DNA of 9,029 nt from JBBSGD01 sp038254435 (GTDB taxonomy: Bacteria; Actinomycetota; CADDZG01; WHSQ01): positions 1-9,029 of the forward strand of contig JBBSGD010000069.1 of assembly GCA_038254435.1 (NCBI GenBank), in the 5' to 3' direction. The notes under the pieces were generated by a model that was given only the letters and a program-made list of their open reading frames with translations, was not told where the DNA came from and ran no database searches. Position 1 is the stretch's first letter. Every line of letters begins with the position of its first letter. The translations under genes were made by a program, and so were the position numbers. Positions 7,022-9,029 of this stretch are shown here, piece by piece.

Positions 7022-7380
7022 GCGGCTGCACCGGACTCGAGAGCACGCGGAGCGTACTCCTCGGCCTCGTAGGTAGAGAGCACGAGCACCACGACGCGAT
7101 GGGGAGCGTCTTGCTTTATCTGCTTGGTGGCTTCGAGCCCGTTGATGCCCGGCAGGTTCACGTCCATGAGAACAAGGTCGGGCTCGAGCTCACGCGCCTT
7201 TGTCACTCCGTCTTCGCCGGATTCCGCCTCGCCCACGACCTCGAAGCCCTCAGCTATCTCGACCACGTCGCGTGCCGCGGTGCGAAACGGAGGCTGGTCA
7301 TCGACGATGAGCACCTTGATGGAGCCGTCGCTCGTCATGCCCGAGATGCTATACGTGTTGCTTGCAGTGCCGTCGGTCAT
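6955..7380 (-). CDS. Stand-alone receiver (single-domain response regulator)
   Basis: A 141-residue CheY-like protein with no output domain. After a short Ser/Thr/Gly-rich leader (residues 1-20) the receiver begins at IKVLIVDDQPPF, with acidic D27-D28, phosphoacceptor D73 (LMDVNLPG), S102 (LSTYE) and K124 (IPKSE), all intact. It belongs to the NarL-like receiver type but stops right after the last receiver helix. The start at 7380 is chosen because GGAGG lies five bases upstream and the ATG overlaps the stop of the cyclase gene (ATGA), implying one transcript and coupled translation. The alternative start at 7338 would remove the leader. Its end overlaps, on the opposite strand, the run-on of the orphan ATPase fragment. 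Possible roles are a phosphate sink, an intermediate in a relay, or a protein-interaction switch; none can be chosen from the sequence. Confidence 0.88.
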   Translation of the reverse strand: MTDGTASNTYSISGMTSDGSIKVLIVDDQPPFRTAARDVVEIAEGFEVVGEAESGEDGVTKARELEPDLVLMDVNLPGINGLEATKQIKQDAPHRVVVLVLSTYEAEEYAPRALESGAAAYIPKSEFGPIELEEAWVAATT

Positions 7381-8687
7381 GGCTGCCTCCGGGGGATCTT
7401 GTAGGCACAGACTGCCGATAGCCGCCCCTTGACTTGGGCGGGCTCCAATCTCTGCGCCTCGACCGGCACCGTGAGCTTGGTGAGCGTCGCCTCGCTCAGC
7501 ACCGTCTCTCCCCCGTCGGCCCACTGTTGGATTCGCTGCGCCAGGTTCACGCTATCGCCGACCAGCGAGTACTCGATGCGCTCCTCCGAGCCCAGGAGTG
7601 CCGCTGCTACCTGTCCCGTGGACAGCCCGATGCCAAGGTTGAAGACAGGGAGGTTCTCGACCGCCCAGTGCTCGTTGATGAGGTCTTGGGCCGCGTGCAT
7701 GCTCCCGGCCGCGGTGACCGCGCGATCGGCATGATCCTGTTGCGACAGCGGGGCTCCAAACACACCCATTACGGCATCGCCGACGAACTGCATGACCGTT
7801 CCGCCGGCGTCGAGAATCCCCCTGCTCATCTCTGCCCTGTGCTCGTTGAGCTGCGTCGCAAGCACGCTCGGGTCGGCGCTTTCGGCAATGGTCGAGTAAC
7901 CGCGAATGTCCGACATCAACACCGTCACTTCGAGCATCTCGGTTTCGCCTATGCGTCGCCCCTCGCGCCGCAGCTTCTCGGCAAGGCCGCCGGGCAGCAG
8001 ACGGCTCAGTGTCTCGCCTTGCTCTTCGCGCTCGATGATTGCTTGATGCAGCATCTTGAGGCGGCGCAGGGCACCGGCCCGGCCCTGGGTCGCCCCTTCG
8101 GCCAGCTTCAGGAACAACGCCTCCACCGCGTCTGACACGGCCTCCGGCGTCGTCTTCTCGGCGACTGCTATCGCCTTCATGGGCTTGCCCTCGGCGATCT
8201 GACGCAGCAACACATCCTCGGACTCGGACAGGTCCTTGTCGTTGGTCACGGGGTGGACGAGCGCCTCCACGATCTTGGGATCGAGCATGGACCCGCCCGT
8301 CGTCACCTCGTGTATCGCCTTGACGAGCTGGTCTCCCTCCGCGACACGGTCCTTGAGCAGGTAGGCGTACCCGGCGGCCCCCTCCGACAACAGAGCGATG
8401 GCATACTCGGGCTCGTCGTACTGGGACAAGATCACGACACCAGTGCCGGGATGCCGCTTGCGCACAACCTTTGCGGCATCGATCCCCTCTCGCTGAAACG
8501 AGGGGGGCATGCGGATGTCGGTGACTACCACCTGGGGCGCGGCTTTCTCGGCCCCCGCAATGAGCTCGTCGTAGTCGGCGGCGACGCCCACGACGTCGAG
8601 GTCGGGCTCCATCTCGAGCAGCGCTTTCACGCCCTCTCTCACGAAGAGATTGTCGTCGGCTAGGAACACCGTGATTGCTTCGGCCAT
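7377..8687 (-). CDS. Response regulator with class III adenylate/guanylate cyclase output (REC, degenerate LuxR HTH, CYC)
   Basis: A 436-residue protein predicted to make a cyclic nucleotide under phosphorylation control. The receiver (about 4-125) has D11-D12, phosphoacceptor D57 in TDIRMPP, S88 and K112, all intact. Residues 153-195 align without gaps to the LuxR-type HTH of the regulator at 1461-2147, but the recognition helix TERAVEKHI there reads TPEAVSDAV here, so K191/H192 become D186/A187. A helical linker (about 205-245) leads to the class III cyclase domain (about 252-405): metal ligands D260 (MSDIRGYS) and D304 (FVGDAVM), and transition-state residues N381 and R385 (GDSVNLAQR). The base-specifying Lys position is Q300 and the partner position is about S374, so ATP versus GTP preference is uncertain. 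The frame is open up to 8945, but the start is placed at 8687 because homology begins there and upstream sequence overlaps the divergent gene. No Shine-Dalgarno precedes this ATG; CACAAT ends six bases before it. Confidence 0.9.
   Translation of the reverse strand: MAEAITVFLADDNLFVREGVKALLEMEPDLDVVGVAADYDELIAGAEKAAPQVVVTDIRMPPSFQREGIDAAKVVRKRHPGTGVVILSQYDEPEYAIALLSEGAAGYAYLLKDRVAEGDQLVKAIHEVTTGGSMLDPKIVEALVHPVTNDKDLSESEDVLLRQIAEGKPMKAIAVAEKTTPEAVSDAVEALFLKLAEGATQGRAGALRRLKMLHQAIIEREEQGETLSRLLPGGLAEKLRREGRRIGETEMLEVTVLMSDIRGYSTIAESADPSVLATQLNEHRAEMSRGILDAGGTVMQFVGDAVMGVFGAPLSQQDHADRAVTAAGSMHAAQDLINEHWAVENLPVFNLGIGLSTGQVAAALLGSEERIEYSLVGDSVNLAQRIQQWADGGETVLSEATLTKLTVPVEAQRLEPAQVKGRLSAVCAYKIPRRQP
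7386..7390 (-). promoter_or_regulatory. Ribosome binding site of the stand-alone receiver
   Basis: GGAGG on the minus strand lies five bases before the ATG at 7380, within the end of the cyclase coding region. It decides the 7380 start over in-frame upstream and downstream alternatives. Confidence 0.7.
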
Positions 8688-8728
8688 GAGCAGATTGTGT
8701 TCCGGATCGGGTAGCCGCGAAAGGTGGT

Positions 8729-8754
8729 TGGCACCCCTAGTGTTCCTGGTGCCA
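8729..8754. repeat. Inverted repeat TGGCACC-N12-GGTGCCA
   Basis: Perfect 7-base arms at 8729-8735 and 8748-8754 with a 12-base centre. The arms are 19 bases apart start to start, close to two helical turns, which fits a dimeric regulator binding one DNA face. It lies about 42 bases upstream of the cyclase start. A stem-loop is the alternative. Confidence 0.4.
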
Positions 8755-8780
8755 CCCGCCCGCAGAGAGCCAGTAGTCCT

Positions 8781-8798
8781 CATGGCGGCCGCGCCATG
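8781..8798. repeat. Inverted repeat CATGGC-N6-GCCATG
   Basis: Perfect 6-base arms (8781-8786 and 8793-8798) around GGCCGC, about 50 bases upstream of the plus-strand gene start. It could be an operator for either divergent gene. Confidence 0.3.
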
Positions 8799-8849
8799 GA
8801 AAGCGTAGCGTCGTAGTCGCAGGAGCCCCAAGAGAAAGAGAGGCAGGAC

Positions 8850-9029
8850 ATGCGCGTCGAGTCGAACGTAACGTCTATTTCGTGGATACCCTCCGAGGCG
8901 ATAGCGGGGATGACCAAGCTTCCGTTCGAGATGGGGATGGCCCACTACGACGAGCCGCTGCCCGATGTGATCGACGACCTCGACGCGCTGCGCGAGGCCG
9001 ACAAGTTCCGCTTCGCCAACGAGCTGCGG
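8850..9029 (+). CDS. Conserved hypothetical protein, N-terminal part (runs off the window)
   Basis: Sixty codons are open from the ATG at 8850 to the last base, without a stop, so the gene continues beyond the window. GAGAGG (8838-8843) six bases before the ATG is a good ribosome binding site. The protein starts MRVESNVTSISWIPSEAI, continues with MTKLPFEMGMAHYDEPLPD and ends, at the window edge, in an acidic helical stretch (LDALREADKFRFANELR). I recall very similar N-termini in uncharacterised actinobacterial proteins, but no function or fold can be assigned. Codon use is GC-rich in third positions, as expected for a real gene here. It is divergent from the cyclase operon. Confidence 0.75.
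   Translation, partial: MRVESNVTSISWIPSEAIAGMTKLPFEMGMAHYDEPLPDVIDDLDALREADKFRFANELR

Larger units (their letters stand above)
8688..8849. promoter_or_regulatory. Divergent promoter region between the cyclase operon and the right-end gene
   Basis: These 162 bases separate two genes transcribed away from each other, so promoters for both should lie here. Two dyads are present (listed separately). On the minus strand CACAAT ends six bases before the cyclase ATG and could be the -10 box of a leaderless transcript; its -35 (TTTCGC at 17-base spacing) is poor. No strong promoter for the plus-strand gene is evident. Confidence 0.4.

Noticed and set aside
6955..7524. A 189-residue version of the stand-alone receiver starting at 7524
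   Set aside because: The extra residues are out-of-frame cyclase coding sequence without receiver character. The ATG at 7380 has GGAGG at five bases and the ATGA overlap.
8729..8745. Sigma54-type -24/-12 promoter (TGGCAC)
   Set aside because: No TTGC element follows at the required spacing, and sigma54 is generally absent from Actinobacteria.
8688..8945. An 86-residue N-terminal extension of the cyclase regulator (start at 8945)
   Set aside because: It overlaps the divergent gene starting at 8850, is rich in Arg/Leu/Gly with no domain character, and receiver homology begins exactly at the 8687 ATG.

Overview
The window is GC-rich DNA with tightly packed genes, GTGA/ATGA start-stop overlaps and both GTG and ATG starts. 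The protein families (a DUF4235-like membrane protein, a NarL-type regulator with an IRMPP/EGIDAA-type receiver, multipass HisKA_3 kinases) point to an actinobacterium. My guess is the class Thermoleophilia (Solirubrobacterales/Gaiellales-like), from recalled family resemblance only. No rRNA, tRNA, CRISPR array, insertion sequence or phage gene was seen.

Layout. (1) 5-289 (+): small DUF4235-like membrane protein. (2) 316-1347 (-): secreted M36-like zinc metallopeptidase with HEYGH and a downstream EGFSD. (3) 1461-2147 (+): complete NarL/FixJ response regulator. (4) 2421-4565 (+): multipass sensor histidine kinase with GAF, dimerisation/phosphoacceptor and ATPase domains, all key motifs intact. 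(5) 4562-6637 (+): tandem paralogue of that kinase, joined by a GTGA overlap, that has lost the phosphoacceptor His, the N-box Asn and the G boxes, so it is predicted to be a pseudo-histidine-kinase. (6) 6650-7021 (+): an orphan ATPase domain in the same frame, separated from gene 5 by one stop codon, with N box and G boxes still readable; probably a remnant of a third kinase. (7) 8687 down to 7377 (-): receiver, then a degenerate LuxR-type HTH, then a class III nucleotidyl cyclase. (8) 7380 down to 6955 (-): stand-alone receiver, joined to gene 7 by an ATGA overlap. (9) 8850-9029 (+): start of a conserved-looking gene that runs off the window.

Working model. Genes 3-8 look like one two-component signalling locus built partly by duplication. 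One catalytically complete kinase, one pseudo-kinase able in principle to heterodimerise with it, a DNA-binding regulator, a single-domain receiver and a receiver-controlled cyclase together suggest that one membrane input may be split into transcriptional and cyclic-nucleotide outputs. The motif losses and domain orders are read directly from the sequence; the wiring is inference. The most distinctive items are the pseudo-kinase, the adjacent orphan ATPase domain, and the cyclase whose HTH has kept its fold pattern but lost the usual DNA-contact residues.
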